From an uncultured Bacilli bacterium (GTDB taxonomy: Bacteria > Bacillota_I > Bacilli_A > RF39 > UBA660), in NCBI GenBank assembly GCA_944373095.1, contig CALWAK010000004.1, forward strand, positions 1 through 47,001: DNA of 47,001 bases. The letters are read 5' to 3'. How positions within the stretch are numbered: position 1 is the stretch's first letter; each line of letters starts with the position of its first letter. The notes beneath the pieces are model-generated. The model was not told the DNA's origin. It saw only the letters and a list, made by a program, of their open reading frames with translations, and ran no database searches. Position numbers and translations under genes: made by a program. Of this stretch, positions 1 to 9,276 are shown piece after piece.

Positions 1-782
1 TTGATTTTGCCTTATGGCGTAAAACAACAGAAGGAGAAAGTTTTAATTCACCTTGGGGAAAAGGAATACCGGGATGGCATACAGAATGTGTAGTTATGAT
101 TAATAATTTATTTGGTGAAAAAATAGATATTCATGGTGGTGGTGTTGATTTGAAATTTCCACATCATGAAAATGAGATTGCTCAAAGTATGGCTATAAAT
201 AATAGTAAACTAGCAAATTACTGGATGCATAATGGCCATATAAATGTTAATGGAACAAAAATGAGTAAATCTTTAGGAAATTTTATTTTAGCTAAAGATT
301 TTATAAAATTACATGAACCAAATGTTATTAAATTAGCTATGTTTAAAACTCATTATCGCTTGCCTTTTAACATAAGTGATGAACTTTTTGAAGAAGCAAA
401 AATATTAGATGAAAAAATATTTAATGCTTTAAAGCAAGCATATATTAAAATTCAAGTTGAAAATTTAAAAATAAAAAACATTAATAAAGATGATAAAATA
501 AATGAAATAATGGATAATGATTTTAATACGCCCAATTTAATAACATATTTAATAGATTTAATAAAAGAGTTAAATTCTAATTTAAGAGCTAACTTGGAAA
601 TAACTGATTTATATGATAAAATAAATTTAGTAATTGATATATTAGGATTGCATTATCAATTACCAAGTATGAGTAAAGAAGATATAGATTTATATAATAA
701 TTGGTTAGAAGCAAAAAATAAAAAAGATTTTAATTTATCAGATAAATTAAGAGATGAATTAATTACTAAAAAGATACTATAG
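1..782 (+). CDS. cysS: Cysteinyl-tRNA synthetase, 3' part (partial at window edge)
   Basis: Class I aminoacyl-tRNA synthetase that charges tRNA-Cys in the cytoplasm. The reading frame is open from base 3 with no start, so the gene begins upstream of the window and the HIGH motif is not visible. Visible are the family block GIPGWHTEC, the zinc/active-site run HGGGVDLKFPHHENEIAQS, and the KMSKS loop (residues KMSKSLGN, near base 262). The helical anticodon-binding part follows. The protein stops right after DELITKKIL, about ten residues earlier than the usual family tail (an ILEDTP-like segment followed by basic residues). The stop codon TAG lies within the AGGAGG ribosome site of the next gene, so the short end looks natural and not like a sequencing error. 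About 259 residues are visible. Confidence 0.96.
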   Translation, partial: DFALWRKTTEGESFNSPWGKGIPGWHTECVVMINNLFGEKIDIHGGGVDLKFPHHENEIAQSMAINNSKLANYWMHNGHINVNGTKMSKSLGNFILAKDFIKLHEPNVIKLAMFKTHYRLPFNISDELFEEAKILDEKIFNALKQAYIKIQVENLKIKNINKDDKINEIMDNDFNTPNLITYLIDLIKELNSNLRANLEITDLYDKINLVIDILGLHYQLPSMSKEDIDLYNNWLEAKNKKDFNLSDKLRDELITKKIL

Positions 783-790
783 GAGGTAGT

Positions 791-1456
791 ATGGATTTAT
801 TATTAATACTTTTAATTATTTTTATCCCATTAATTGCGCAATTAAAAATAACATCAAGTTTTAATAAGTATAAAAAAATCAAAAATAGTAAAAATTTAAC
901 AGGGTATGATGTTGCTAGACAAATATTAGATAATAATGATTTAGAAGATATTTATATTGTAGAGACAAGAGGAAATTTAACAGATCATTATGATCCTACG
1001 CAAAAAGTTGTCCGATTATCATCTGATATTTACCACGGCTCATCAATCGCATCACTTGCTGTAGCAGCACATGAATGTGGTCATGCAATTCAAGATAAGG
1101 AAGCTTACTCTTTTATGAGATTAAGAAGTGCAATATTTCCTGTTGTAAATATTGCTACTTCAATTTCATATTACATTATATTATTAGGATTTTTATTTGA
1201 ATTAATGGATATGATTTATTTAGGAATTTCCTTAACATGTATAGGTCTTTTATTTCAAATTATTACTTTACCTGTAGAATTTGATGCATCAAAACGTGCA
1301 AATATAAAATTAGAAGAATATGGCTTATGCAGTTCAGCTGAAATAGATGGTACGAAATCAATGTTAAATGCTGCTGCAATGACTTATGTTGCAGGAGTAT
1401 TAGCTTCAGCCCTACAAGTTTTAAGACTTATTCTTGCTGCAAATCGTCGTGATTAA
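791..1456 (+). CDS. YugP-type membrane zinc metallopeptidase
   Basis: Predicted integral-membrane zinc peptidase of the YugP / Zn_peptidase_2 family, 221 residues, function unknown in most species. An N-terminal membrane segment (residues 2-17) is followed by a conserved soluble part with DHYDP and the zinc motif HECGH (about residues 94-98) in the typical context AVAAHECGHAIQD. Two more hydrophobic segments follow (about 112-133 and 140-158), then the family block LPVEFDASKRA and the C-terminal AAAMTYVAG. It starts at an ATG 4 bases after an AGGAGG site, 8 bases behind cysS, so the two are co-transcribed. A strong terminator follows directly. Family assignment is firm; the substrate cannot be told. 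Confidence 0.9.
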   Translation: MDLLLILLIIFIPLIAQLKITSSFNKYKKIKNSKNLTGYDVARQILDNNDLEDIYIVETRGNLTDHYDPTQKVVRLSSDIYHGSSIASLAVAAHECGHAIQDKEAYSFMRLRSAIFPVVNIATSISYYIILLGFLFELMDMIYLGISLTCIGLLFQIITLPVEFDASKRANIKLEEYGLCSSAEIDGTKSMLNAAAMTYVAGVLASALQVLRLILAANRRD

Positions 1457-1485
1457 AATTTGGTTTACATAGCCAAATTTTTTTT
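1456..1485 (+). terminator. Rho-independent terminator after the YugP-like gene
   Basis: Eight-base inverted repeat AAATTTGG (1456-1463) and CCAAATTT (1473-1480) with a 9-base loop, followed by a run of T. It closes the cysS unit. Confidence 0.85.
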
Positions 1486-1496
1486 AATATGGTAAA

Positions 1497-1525
1497 TTGC
1501 ATAATTTTTTTAAATATGCTATTAT
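1497..1525 (+). promoter_or_regulatory. Promoter of the coiled-coil unit
   Basis: TTGCAT (1497-1502), a 17-base spacer, then TATTAT (1520-1525) preceded by TGC, giving an extended -10. In the 5' UTR, TTGCATT/AATGCAA (1536-1551) forms a 7-bp hairpin just before the ribosome site of the gene at 1571. Confidence 0.7.
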
Positions 1526-1570
1526 ATGCTTAGAAATTGCATTTTAATGCAAAAAAAGGAAAGGTTAGTT

Positions 1571-1822
1571 ATGAAATTAGAGTTGGGCGATTTAGTGAGT
1601 TTGAAAAGCGGTAATTATTTAGTAGTTTCTAAAACAACTTATGATGCTATAGATTATGTTTTAACTAATAAAACTAATGCTAATGATATTGGCGAAGAAA
1701 ATTATGTTTTTAAGGTAAAAGATAATAAATTTGTAAAGATAAAAAATAAAGAATTATTAGATATTTTGTTACCTATATTTACTGATAAATTAAACAAATT
1801 AGTTACTGAGGAGGGGGAATAA
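1571..1822 (+). CDS. Small uncharacterised protein, DUF1292-like, first gene of the coiled-coil unit
   Basis: An 83-residue acidic/basic soluble protein with no signal peptide. I chose ATG 1571 because GGAAAGG lies 8 bases upstream; an in-frame alternative at 1526 has no ribosome site and overlaps the promoter's transcribed start. The pattern (GDLVSLKSGNYLVVSKTTYD, then YVLTNK, an ENY..KVKD strand, and a C-terminal helix ELLDILLPIFTDKL) matches by eye two other small proteins in this window, at 4497 and 38429. The resemblance to DUF1292/YrzB-type proteins is tentative. The gene ends 2 bases before the 885-residue protein, whose ribosome site lies inside its last codons, so translation is probably coupled. 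Function unknown. Confidence 0.7.
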   Translation: MKLELGDLVSLKSGNYLVVSKTTYDAIDYVLTNKTNANDIGEENYVFKVKDNKFVKIKNKELLDILLPIFTDKLNKLVTEEGE

Positions 1823-1824
1823 CT

Positions 1825-4482
1825 ATGAAATTTAATTATGAATTTAAAGCAGAAGAATTAGAATATTTAAGAAAATTAGGAATTAAATCAATAGATAATT
1901 TTGTTAAAGATGTTAATGATAAGAAATCTACATCTTTATTAGATGTATTTAGTGTTGATTTGTTTCGCGAAGCAGCATCACTAAATAAAGATGAGATAGA
2001 GGCTTTAGAAGATAGTGAACGTAAAAATATTTATTTAGCAGTTAAAAATTTGTTAAATGATGCTGGTATAGTAGAGCCTAATATTGAAAAAAATTCAATT
2101 GATTACAAACATTATGTATTAGATGTAACTGAATTTGCTGTTGGAATTAAAGCAAAATTAAGTGATAAGCATCAATATTATGAATCTGCCTTATTTTTAA
2201 CTAGAGAAGATTACGTTAACATAAAGAAAAGTGAGAATAAGACAGAAAAAGAAATAATGCTTTTACAAGCATATGATGAACTTTGTACTTACGATTTAGT
2301 ACCAAAAATACCAGAAAATATTACTGAAATTGCAAATCAAGAACTTGATGAGTATTTAAATACATATAACCATGTTTTTAGTGATGATTTAGATTTAAAA
2401 ACTGATATTTTAAAATTTTCTGAGTTAAAATTTGATGATTTTTTAATCGCTGTTACTGAAAAAGAGGAATACTTAACTGATAATCAAAAGATTATAAAAG
2501 AATTTATTGAGGTAAGTCTTGGTTTAGGTGACTTAAATGTTAACATTACTAATACTTCGAAAGCAACATACATGATGAAAGTATTATTTACTGCTGCAGC
2601 ATTCATGGATATTAAGGAAGGTAAAAATTTAGTAGATGTTTATAAAACTAATTATTTTAATGTAGATAGTATTCAAGATAAAAATGTTAAAGAAAAGATA
2701 AATACTTTAAGAATAAATGCTGAAAATTTTGAAAAATATCCTAGAATAGTAAGTAAAAATATAATGGAACTTGGAGAAGGAATTAATAGTGAAGATTTAA
2801 ATAAAATTTTAACTGATGATAAAGATGAAAAATATGTTATAAGTGAAGAAATAGTTAATAATGATTTATCAATTTTAAAAGGCAAACAAGAAGAAATAAT
2901 TAAAGAAAAAAATTTAATTACTGAAGAATTACAACAAATTGATGAGCAAATCAAAAATATTGAAGAATTACAAAATAAAGACTATCTAAGCAAAGAAGAG
3001 CAACGATTACTATTAGAAAATTTATCTGAAGATTATATAAATGAAATAATAAGTGATTTAAAAAAATCAATGGATGAACTTGCTGTTTCGGAAGATGTTA
3101 ATAATATTGATACAAAAGATTTAGAAACTGAATATAAAAATACAAGTAATATTGTTTCAAATTTAGAAAGTGAATTATCAATATATTCAACTTACGAAGA
3201 TACTCAAAAAAGAATTTCGGTTCTTGAAAAACTAACTAGTGGTACGTCTTACGATGATTTATCTAATGATGAGCAAAAATTAGTTAATAATAATTTAAGT
3301 ATTCATGAATACGAAGAATCATTAAATGATCAAAAACAAAGATTAGAACTTATTGCTGAGAGAAATGAAAAACTAAAAAAAGCTAAGGAAGAACTTGATA
3401 TTTTAAAAACAAATATTAAATATCATTACTTTAAATTAATTATTGAAATTTTAACAAAGATTAAAAATAAAGAAGAATTAACTGAAGAAGAGAAGAAAAT
3501 TGTTTCATCCAAATTAGATATTGAAGACGTTAAAAATCAATTGGAAATATTTAATAAGAAAAAGGAATTATTAAATAATAATTTAAAGGATTCAAATGAA
3601 CGTGAACTTACAATAAAGAATTCTTTTGAATTTGTTGAAAAAAATATTAAAAATAGTATTGAGAAAGATAAACAATCAGAAAAGAATAAAATTGATAAAA
3701 CTGATAAAGAAAAAATAGATGTAGAGCCGATTGATGAAGAAGAAGAAATAAAAAGAGTTGAACGTCGTACTGATTTATTAGAAAAATTCAGAAAATTCTT
3801 AGTATTTGGTGTAGGCTTTGGTACTGGTATTGCTTTATCTTGTGTACCTGGCATAGGCACAATAAGAATGGTTGCTGCTGCAGCGAAACTTGTTAATTCA
3901 GGTATAAACCTTTGGACTAAAAAACATCCTGAAGGTAAAATTGCTGAAATTATTAATGCTACTAAGGATAAGATAAAAAATAAATTCCCTGGTATTACTA
4001 ATAAATTAGAAATTTTAAAGGAAAAATTCAAAAAAGTTCCGTTAAATTTATTTGTCAATGGTGTATCAGCAGGTTATTTAGTTGGTAATGTTGTAGAATT
4101 TACAACTCGTAAAACCGTATTTGAACATTTTAAACCTGGAGATAAAGTAATTGATGCAACAGATGTTAATCCAGATAAAGTATTAACTGATAATGCTGAT
4201 AAAGTTATAGATAAAACTCCTGTTGCAGAGCCAACATTCTCATTTCAACCTGGAGAAACAATAGACTTAAGCAATATTAAACAAGGATATGTATATTCTG
4301 GTTCTAATAATCCAGTTAATTTAATTACAAGTGTTGGAAAAAATGCAGTTGTTGATAGAATAGTTACAACTCCGAATGGTGAAAAATGGATTCATTTATT
4401 ACAGTCAGATGGTAAAACATACTATGCTTGGTTTAAATTAAGTGATCTTGAAGCTGCAGTTGAAAAAGGTATTGCTAGATAG
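1825..4482 (+). CDS. Large coiled-coil membrane-associated protein with SH3-like tail
   Basis: An 885-residue protein I do not recognise. Residues 1-350 are mixed, mostly helical. Residues about 355-650 are Lys/Glu-rich coiled coil containing three imperfect repeats near residues 384, 473 and 548, each of the form LSxEEQ(K)xLxxxxLSxxxYxxxL. A charged stretch (about 635-655, rich in EEE and RR) precedes a glycine-rich hydrophobic hairpin (about 658-690: VFGVGFGTGIAL, then VPGIGTIRMVAAAA) and a second hydrophobic stretch (about 738-760). The last 75 residues, from PGETIDLSNI to YYAWFKLSDL, look like a bacterial SH3-type beta-barrel. It could be a membrane scaffold or surface-exposed factor, but that is inference. 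It sits between two related small genes. Confidence 0.75.
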   Translation: MKFNYEFKAEELEYLRKLGIKSIDNFVKDVNDKKSTSLLDVFSVDLFREAASLNKDEIEALEDSERKNIYLAVKNLLNDAGIVEPNIEKNSIDYKHYVLDVTEFAVGIKAKLSDKHQYYESALFLTREDYVNIKKSENKTEKEIMLLQAYDELCTYDLVPKIPENITEIANQELDEYLNTYNHVFSDDLDLKTDILKFSELKFDDFLIAVTEKEEYLTDNQKIIKEFIEVSLGLGDLNVNITNTSKATYMMKVLFTAAAFMDIKEGKNLVDVYKTNYFNVDSIQDKNVKEKINTLRINAENFEKYPRIVSKNIMELGEGINSEDLNKILTDDKDEKYVISEEIVNNDLSILKGKQEEIIKEKNLITEELQQIDEQIKNIEELQNKDYLSKEEQRLLLENLSEDYINEIISDLKKSMDELAVSEDVNNIDTKDLETEYKNTSNIVSNLESELSIYSTYEDTQKRISVLEKLTSGTSYDDLSNDEQKLVNNNLSIHEYEESLNDQKQRLELIAERNEKLKKAKEELDILKTNIKYHYFKLIIEILTKIKNKEELTEEEKKIVSSKLDIEDVKNQLEIFNKKKELLNNNLKDSNERELTIKNSFEFVEKNIKNSIEKDKQSEKNKIDKTDKEKIDVEPIDEEEEIKRVERRTDLLEKFRKFLVFGVGFGTGIALSCVPGIGTIRMVAAAAKLVNSGINLWTKKHPEGKIAEIINATKDKIKNKFPGITNKLEILKEKFKKVPLNLFVNGVSAGYLVGNVVEFTTRKTVFEHFKPGDKVIDATDVNPDKVLTDNADKVIDKTPVAEPTFSFQPGETIDLSNIKQGYVYSGSNNPVNLITSVGKNAVVDRIVTTPNGEKWIHLLQSDGKTYYAWFKLSDLEAAVEKGIAR

Positions 4483-4496
4483 TTTTAGGAGAAAAT

Positions 4497-4751
4497 ATGA
4501 GAGAAAAAATATTTAATTTAGAAAATGGAAATTCATATTATGCGTTAGAAAGTATAAAATCTGATAAAGGTTATTATGTACTTGCAGCTCCTTGTGATTT
4601 AGAAAAAGATGATATGGATATTGAAAATTTAATTGTTTGTGAAGTCACTCTAAATGGTGAAGATGTTGTTACAAAAAGAATTGAAGATGAAAATTTAGCA
4701 ACTAGAATTAGTGCTGAATTAATTCAAAAGTTTCGTAGAAATAATCAATAA
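4497..4751 (+). CDS. Small uncharacterised protein, DUF1292-like
   Basis: An 84-residue acidic protein, third gene of the unit, starting 14 bases after the 885-residue gene with an AGGAG site. The layout is an N-terminal strand FNLENGNSYYALE, then GYYVLAAPCDL, a central strand pair around VCEVTLNGED, and a C-terminal helix LATRISAELIQKF. This is the same order of elements as the proteins at 1571 and 38429. It has no membrane segment and no catalytic motif. It is probably a small partner or regulator made with its large neighbour, which is inferred from context only. Confidence 0.7.
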   Translation: MREKIFNLENGNSYYALESIKSDKGYYVLAAPCDLEKDDMDIENLIVCEVTLNGEDVVTKRIEDENLATRISAELIQKFRRNNQ

Positions 4752-4775
4752 AGGCTAGTTAAATAGTCTTTTTTT
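4750..4775 (+). terminator. Terminator of the coiled-coil unit
   Basis: GGCTA and TAGTC (one G-T pair) form a short stem flanked by AAA on the left and seven T on the right. Confidence 0.7.
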
Positions 4776-4832
4776 GACAAATAAGTATTATTTAAAAAAA
4801 ATTGTTAATTATTTTAATAAGTGAGGTATTTT

Positions 4833-6788
4833 ATGTTTGAATTAGTATCAAAATTTAAACCAAGTGGCGATCAGCCTCAAGCAATCGAAAAATTAGTAGA
4901 AGGTATTAAAGAAGGAAAAAAAGAACAAGTTTTATTAGGCGCTACTGGTACTGGTAAGACTTTTACTATTGCTAATGTTATAAAAGAAGTTAATAAACCA
5001 ACATTAGTATTAGCTCATAACAAAACTTTAGCAGGACAATTATATTCTGAATTTAAAGAGTTATTTCCTAACAATCATGTTGAGTACTTTGTATCTTATT
5101 ATGATTATTATCAACCAGAAGCATATGTTCCAAGTAGTGATACTTATATTGAAAAAGATAGTAGTATTAATGATGAAATAGATGAGTTAAGACATGGTGC
5201 CACATCGAATTTAATTAATAATCGTGATGTTATAGTAGTAGCATCAGTTTCCTGTATTTATGGTATAGGTAATAAAGAAGATTATGTTAATTCAATGTTA
5301 ATTTTAAGCGTTGGTCAAAAAATTGATCGTAGTTCAATTATAAATCATTTATATGATATGACTTATGAACGAAATGATATGGATTTTCACCGTGGAACTT
5401 TTAGGGTAAGAGGAGATGTAATTGATATAATTCCTGCTTCTGAAAAGTCTCATGGTATTAGAATAGAGTTATTTGGTGATGAAGTTGATCAAATATCATT
5501 ATTTGATCCATTATCTGGGATAGTGGAAAAACAAGTAAAAAATATATCTATATTTCCAGCAAGTCACTTTGTAACTGCTCCTGAAAAACTTGAAGAAGCA
5601 ATAAATCGTATAAAAAAAGAATTGAATGAAAGATTAGAATATTTTAAAGAAAACAATAAGTTTATTGAAGAACAAAGATTAAGGGAACGAGTAAACTATG
5701 ATATTGAAATGTTAAAAGAAACTGGTTTTTGTAGTGGTGTAGAAAACTATTCTAGACATCTAGCCCTTCGTGGAGAGGGAGAAACACCCTCAACTTTAAT
5801 GGATTTCTTTCCGGATGATTATTTACTTGTTGTTGATGAATCACATGTTACTTTACCACAAGTAAGAGGAATGTATAATGGAGATAGAATGCGTAAACAA
5901 ACATTAGTAGATTATGGTTTTCGTTTACCTAGTGCTTTAGATAATAGACCTTTAAAATATGATGAATTTGAATCTAAAATAAATCAGGTAATCTACATTT
6001 CAGCTACTCCTGGAGATTTAGAACTAGAACATACTAATAATCAATATGTTGAACAAATTATAAGGCCAACTGGACTACTCGATCCTACTATTGAAGTACG
6101 TAAAACGGAAGGTCAAATTGATGATATAATTGCCGAGATAAATTTACGTAAAGAAAAAAATGAAAGAGTATTAATAACTACTTTAACTATAAGAATGGCA
6201 GAAGAACTTACAAATTATTTAAAAGAAGTAGGTATTAAGGTTGCTTATTTACATAGTGAGATTAAAACTTTAGAAAGACTTAAGATTATTCATGATTTAA
6301 GATGTGGTATTTATGATGTAGTAGTTGGTATTAACTTATTAAGAGAGGGAATAGATATTCCAGAAGTTAGTCTAATATGTATAATGGATGCTAATAAACA
6401 AGGGTTCTTAAGAAGTACTAGAAGTTTAATTCAAACTGTTGGTAGATGTGCTAGAAATGCTAATGGACATGTTATAATGTATGCAGATTCAATTAGTGAA
6501 GCTATGGAAGAGACTATTAAAGAAACTAAAAGAAGACGTGAAATTCAAAATGCGTATAATGTTAAGAATAATATAGTACCTAAAACAATAATAAAAGAAA
6601 TAAGAGAAGTTATAACTAATGAAGTTGTAGATAGTAATAAGAATAAAAAACAAAATAAAATGACTAAGAAGGAAAAGGAATTAATGATTTTAAATCTAGA
6701 AACGCAAATGAATGAAGCTGCTAAAAATTTAGATTTTGAACGAGCAATGGAATTAAGAGATATTTTATTTGAGTTAAAAAGTAATTAA
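4833..6788 (+). CDS. uvrB: Excinuclease ABC subunit B
   Basis: DNA-damage recognition helicase of nucleotide excision repair; it takes DNA from UvrA and recruits UvrC. The protein is 651 residues, normal for the family. Visible are Walker A GATGTGKT (about residues 34-41), the beta-hairpin region [20 protein letters not shown], the DESH box (VVDESHVT), helicase motifs YISATPG and QTVGRCARN, and a C-terminal UVR domain ([22 protein letters not shown]) that binds UvrC. ATG 4833 is preferred over the in-frame GTG at 4821 because that GTG is part of the GTGAGG ribosome site. uvrA is not next to it, unlike in many Bacilli; an unrelated glycosyltransferase follows after a terminator. Confidence 0.98.
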   Translation: MFELVSKFKPSGDQPQAIEKLVEGIKEGKKEQVLLGATGTGKTFTIANVIKEVNKPTLVLAHNKTLAGQLYSEFKELFPNNHVEYFVSYYDYYQPEAYVPSSDTYIEKDSSINDEIDELRHGATSNLINNRDVIVVASVSCIYGIGNKEDYVNSMLILSVGQKIDRSSIINHLYDMTYERNDMDFHRGTFRVRGDVIDIIPASEKSHGIRIELFGDEVDQISLFDPLSGIVEKQVKNISIFPASHFVTAPEKLEEAINRIKKELNERLEYFKENNKFIEEQRLRERVNYDIEMLKETGFCSGVENYSRHLALRGEGETPSTLMDFFPDDYLLVVDESHVTLPQVRGMYNGDRMRKQTLVDYGFRLPSALDNRPLKYDEFESKINQVIYISATPGDLELEHTNNQYVEQIIRPTGLLDPTIEVRKTEGQIDDIIAEINLRKEKNERVLITTLTIRMAEELTNYLKEVGIKVAYLHSEIKTLERLKIIHDLRCGIYDVVVGINLLREGIDIPEVSLICIMDANKQGFLRSTRSLIQTVGRCARNANGHVIMYADSISEAMEETIKETKRRREIQNAYNVKNNIVPKTIIKEIREVITNEVVDSNKNKKQNKMTKKEKELMILNLETQMNEAAKNLDFERAMELRDILFELKSN

Positions 6789-6812
6789 GAATTCAACTAG
6801 GAATTCTTTTTT
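6787..6812 (+). terminator. Terminator of uvrB
   Basis: Perfect 8-base stem AAGAATTC / GAATTCTT with a 6-base loop and a T run. It begins at the last bases of the uvrB stop codon. Confidence 0.88.
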
Positions 6813-6836
6813 CATATACTTATACTAGGTGATTTA

Positions 6837-8150
6837 ATGAGAAATACTTCAATTATTATTGTTACTTATAATAACTTAGAGTATACCAAAAAATGTATAG
6901 AAAGTATAAAGAGATATACTACTAATAACACTTATGAAATTATAATAGTTGATAATTATTCAAGTGATGATACTTATAAATGGTTATTAAAACAAAAAAA
7001 TATCCGATTAATTTTAAATAAAGAAAATCTAGGATATCCAATAGCATGTAATCAAGGAATAAAAATAGCTAATAAAGATAACGATATTTTATTATTAAAT
7101 AATGATACTATTGTAACTAAAAATTGGCTTAATAATTTAAAACAATGTTTATATAGTAATAAATTAATTGGAGTAGTTGGCAGTGTATCAAATAATAATG
7201 AAAATATACAAGGTGTACATTTTACATATGATAATTTTAAAGAAATGCAAAAATTAGCTAAAATAAATAATATTTCTAATAAAGAAATGTGGGAAGAGAA
7301 AGTATTTTTAATTGGTTATTGTATTTTAATAAAAAGAGAGTGTTTTAATAAAGTTGGATATTTAGATGAAAATTATACTCCTGGTTATGTAGATGATAAT
7401 GATTACTCTATAAGAGTTGCCCAAGCTGGGTATAAACAATATTTATGTCACGATTCTTTTATCCATCATTATCTAGGTTCTGCTTTTCGAAAAGATTGGG
7501 ATAAATTTTATAAAATTTTAGATAAAAATAGAAATTATTTTTATAATAAATTTAAGTTTAAAACAGAATTATTTGATACTTTAGATACTTATTCATATCC
7601 CTTTTTAACAAATAATTCAAGTATATTAATTATTAATTGTAACATAGGAGTATCAGCTTTAAGAATAAAATATTTATATAAATCAAAAGTAACTGGTGTA
7701 GAAGAAGATTATTATAAAAGAAAAATAGCTGGTAAGTTTATAAAAGTATATTCTAAATTATCTAAAATAAAAAATAAGAAATATGATTATATCTTAATTA
7801 ATAATATATTAGAATTTACTGAGTATCCTATTGAGTATTTAAAAACATTAAAAAAGTATTTAACAAAAAATGGTAAAATAATTGGCCAATTTGAAAATAT
7901 TAATAGTATTGATCATATATATAATTTATTAAATGATAATTGGTATTTTAATCATTCTAAAACTAATTACTATACAAGAAAGGATTTTGAAAAAATTGCA
8001 AATTTAGCAGGATATTCTATAAACATATATTCTTGGTATAAAACTTTAAATGATTATGAACAAGAACTTGTGGATAAGTTAAAAGTTATCAACAGCTTTA
8101 ACTATCAATATATTAGTTATTCTTATTCTTTACAATTAGTAGACAAATAA
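6837..8150 (+). CDS. Family 2 glycosyltransferase fused to a methyltransferase-like domain
   Basis: A 437-residue two-domain protein. Residues 1-225 form a GT-A fold family 2 glycosyltransferase: SIIIVTYNN at the N-terminus, the IIVDNYSSDDT nucleotide-binding strand, LLLNNDT in place of a DxD metal motif, and GYVDDNDYSIRVAQAGY as the acceptor-side block. Residues about 258-400 resemble a class I SAM-dependent methyltransferase: the strand ILIINCNIGVSALRIKYL is a weak motif I, followed by YDYILINNILEFTEYP and a GKIIGQFEN strand. The glycine-rich loop of motif I is poor, so this half may bind but not methylate. It probably acts on cell-surface glycans. No signal peptide. It is a single gene with AGGTGA as ribosome site. 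Confidence 0.88.
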   Translation: MRNTSIIIVTYNNLEYTKKCIESIKRYTTNNTYEIIIVDNYSSDDTYKWLLKQKNIRLILNKENLGYPIACNQGIKIANKDNDILLLNNDTIVTKNWLNNLKQCLYSNKLIGVVGSVSNNNENIQGVHFTYDNFKEMQKLAKINNISNKEMWEEKVFLIGYCILIKRECFNKVGYLDENYTPGYVDDNDYSIRVAQAGYKQYLCHDSFIHHYLGSAFRKDWDKFYKILDKNRNYFYNKFKFKTELFDTLDTYSYPFLTNNSSILIINCNIGVSALRIKYLYKSKVTGVEEDYYKRKIAGKFIKVYSKLSKIKNKKYDYILINNILEFTEYPIEYLKTLKKYLTKNGKIIGQFENINSIDHIYNLLNDNWYFNHSKTNYYTRKDFEKIANLAGYSINIYSWYKTLNDYEQELVDKLKVINSFNYQYISYSYSLQLVDK

Positions 8151-8168
8151 AAAAGTACTAAAAGTACT
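8147..8168 (-). terminator. Terminator of the minus-strand carboxypeptidase gene
   Basis: AGTACT-AAA-AGTACT stem (8154-8168). Read on the minus strand it is followed by six T. It lies between convergent genes and abuts the stop codon of the plus-strand glycosyltransferase gene. Confidence 0.65.
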
Positions 8169-8200
8169 CTTAAAATATAAATTAAATTTGTAAATAAATA

Positions 8201-9160
8201 TTATTCTTCTATATAATAAGCGTAATATTCATCATATGTAATACCCTCATTATATACTTTAGTAGCTAAATCTATACCAAGATATCTAAAATGCCATGGC
8301 TCATATGAATAACCTGTAATTTCTTCTTTACCTTCAGGATATCTTAAGATAAAACCATATTTATAAGAGTTATTAGCTAACCATTCATATGCAGGAACAT
8401 CCTCATCATCACCCTCATAATTATATTGACCAATATCTAGCGCTAATCCGGTTTGATGTTCTGAATAACCTGCTCTAGCAGCATATGCATCAGCATTTTT
8501 AGTGCCATAAGCATTTCTTCTTGTAGACCAAACTTCATCTTGATCTTCATAACTACGATATGATGAATTTATAATAAGTTGTATATTATCTTTTTTTGCA
8601 TCATTATACATACTTAAAAAGGCATCTATAACTTTTTTAGTAGCAGAATTACCAGCATATGAATAAGATAAACTTATATTAGTTAATTCACTAGCAATAT
8701 AATCTTTATCTAAATAATAATATTTATTAACTAACATCGTATCTATATTTGTTAAATTAGCAGGTTTAGTATTTTCATAGTAATCATAATCTCTATTTAC
8801 ATTTACCATACTAATAACTTCATTTAAATCTTTCTTATTATCTTCATAGTATAAAATATATCTATCTAAATTTTTAAATAAAAAATACTTTTCATTAATT
8901 AATTTAGGTATTAACTCTTTATACTCAATATTTAATAAATTATCTATCTCATTATTTTCTAACTTATTTAAAATAATATTTATATCTTCATTAGAATAAC
9001 CTTTTGAAAGTAATTTATATTCATAAGTTTCTTCATATTTTTTTTGATCATTAATTTTTTTTAGCCAAGTAAATGATATTATTAAAATAATAACTATAAT
9101 TAATAACAATCTAATTAAAAATTTTACTTTCTTCTTAAGTTTTTTTCTTTTCTTTTTCAA
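8201..9160 (-). CDS. VanY-type D-alanyl-D-alanine carboxypeptidase (peptidase M15B)
   Basis: Membrane-anchored zinc peptidase that trims D-Ala from peptidoglycan stem peptides. A highly basic N-terminus leads into a signal anchor (about residues 12-30, FLIRLLLIIVIILIISF). A poorly conserved linker follows, then the catalytic domain: SSYRSYEDQ, the zinc site EHQTGLALDI (His and Asp) and EPWHFRYLG (catalytic Glu and zinc His). The start is probably TTG 9160, which has AGGTGA five bases upstream, the arrangement used by several genes here. The in-frame GTG at 9169 lies within that ribosome site. It is a single gene facing the glycosyltransferase gene. About 319 residues. Confidence 0.92.
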   Translation of the reverse strand: MKKKRKKLKKKVKFLIRLLLIIVIILIISFTWLKKINDQKKYEETYEYKLLSKGYSNEDINIILNKLENNEIDNLLNIEYKELIPKLINEKYFLFKNLDRYILYYEDNKKDLNEVISMVNVNRDYDYYENTKPANLTNIDTMLVNKYYYLDKDYIASELTNISLSYSYAGNSATKKVIDAFLSMYNDAKKDNIQLIINSSYRSYEDQDEVWSTRRNAYGTKNADAYAARAGYSEHQTGLALDIGQYNYEGDDEDVPAYEWLANNSYKYGFILRYPEGKEEITGYSYEPWHFRYLGIDLATKVYNEGITYDEYYAYYIEE

Positions 9161-9241
9161 AAGTATCACCTAATATTATTATACCACTTATTTACTTTTA
9201 ATTTTAGTATAATAAAAAAATGTGTCAATATTTAATATTTA

Positions 9242-9250
9242 TGCTATAAT
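9242..9250 (+). promoter_or_regulatory. Extended -10 promoter of the pyrophosphatase gene
   Basis: TGC followed by TATAAT (9245-9250), 27 bases before the start codon. No convincing -35 (the nearest is TGTCAA), as expected for an extended -10 promoter. Confidence 0.6.
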
Positions 9251-9276
9251 TGAAGCACTTGAAGGGTGTGAAGTAT

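Noticed and set aside
2673-4058. Open frames on the minus strand inside the 885-residue gene
   Set aside because: They are hydrophobic/Ser-rich mirror readings of a Lys/Glu-rich coiled coil, with no ribosome sites.
4774-4832. Consensus promoter of uvrB from TTGACA at 4774
   Set aside because: No -10 at a valid spacing was found; the TTGACA also overlaps the terminator tail.
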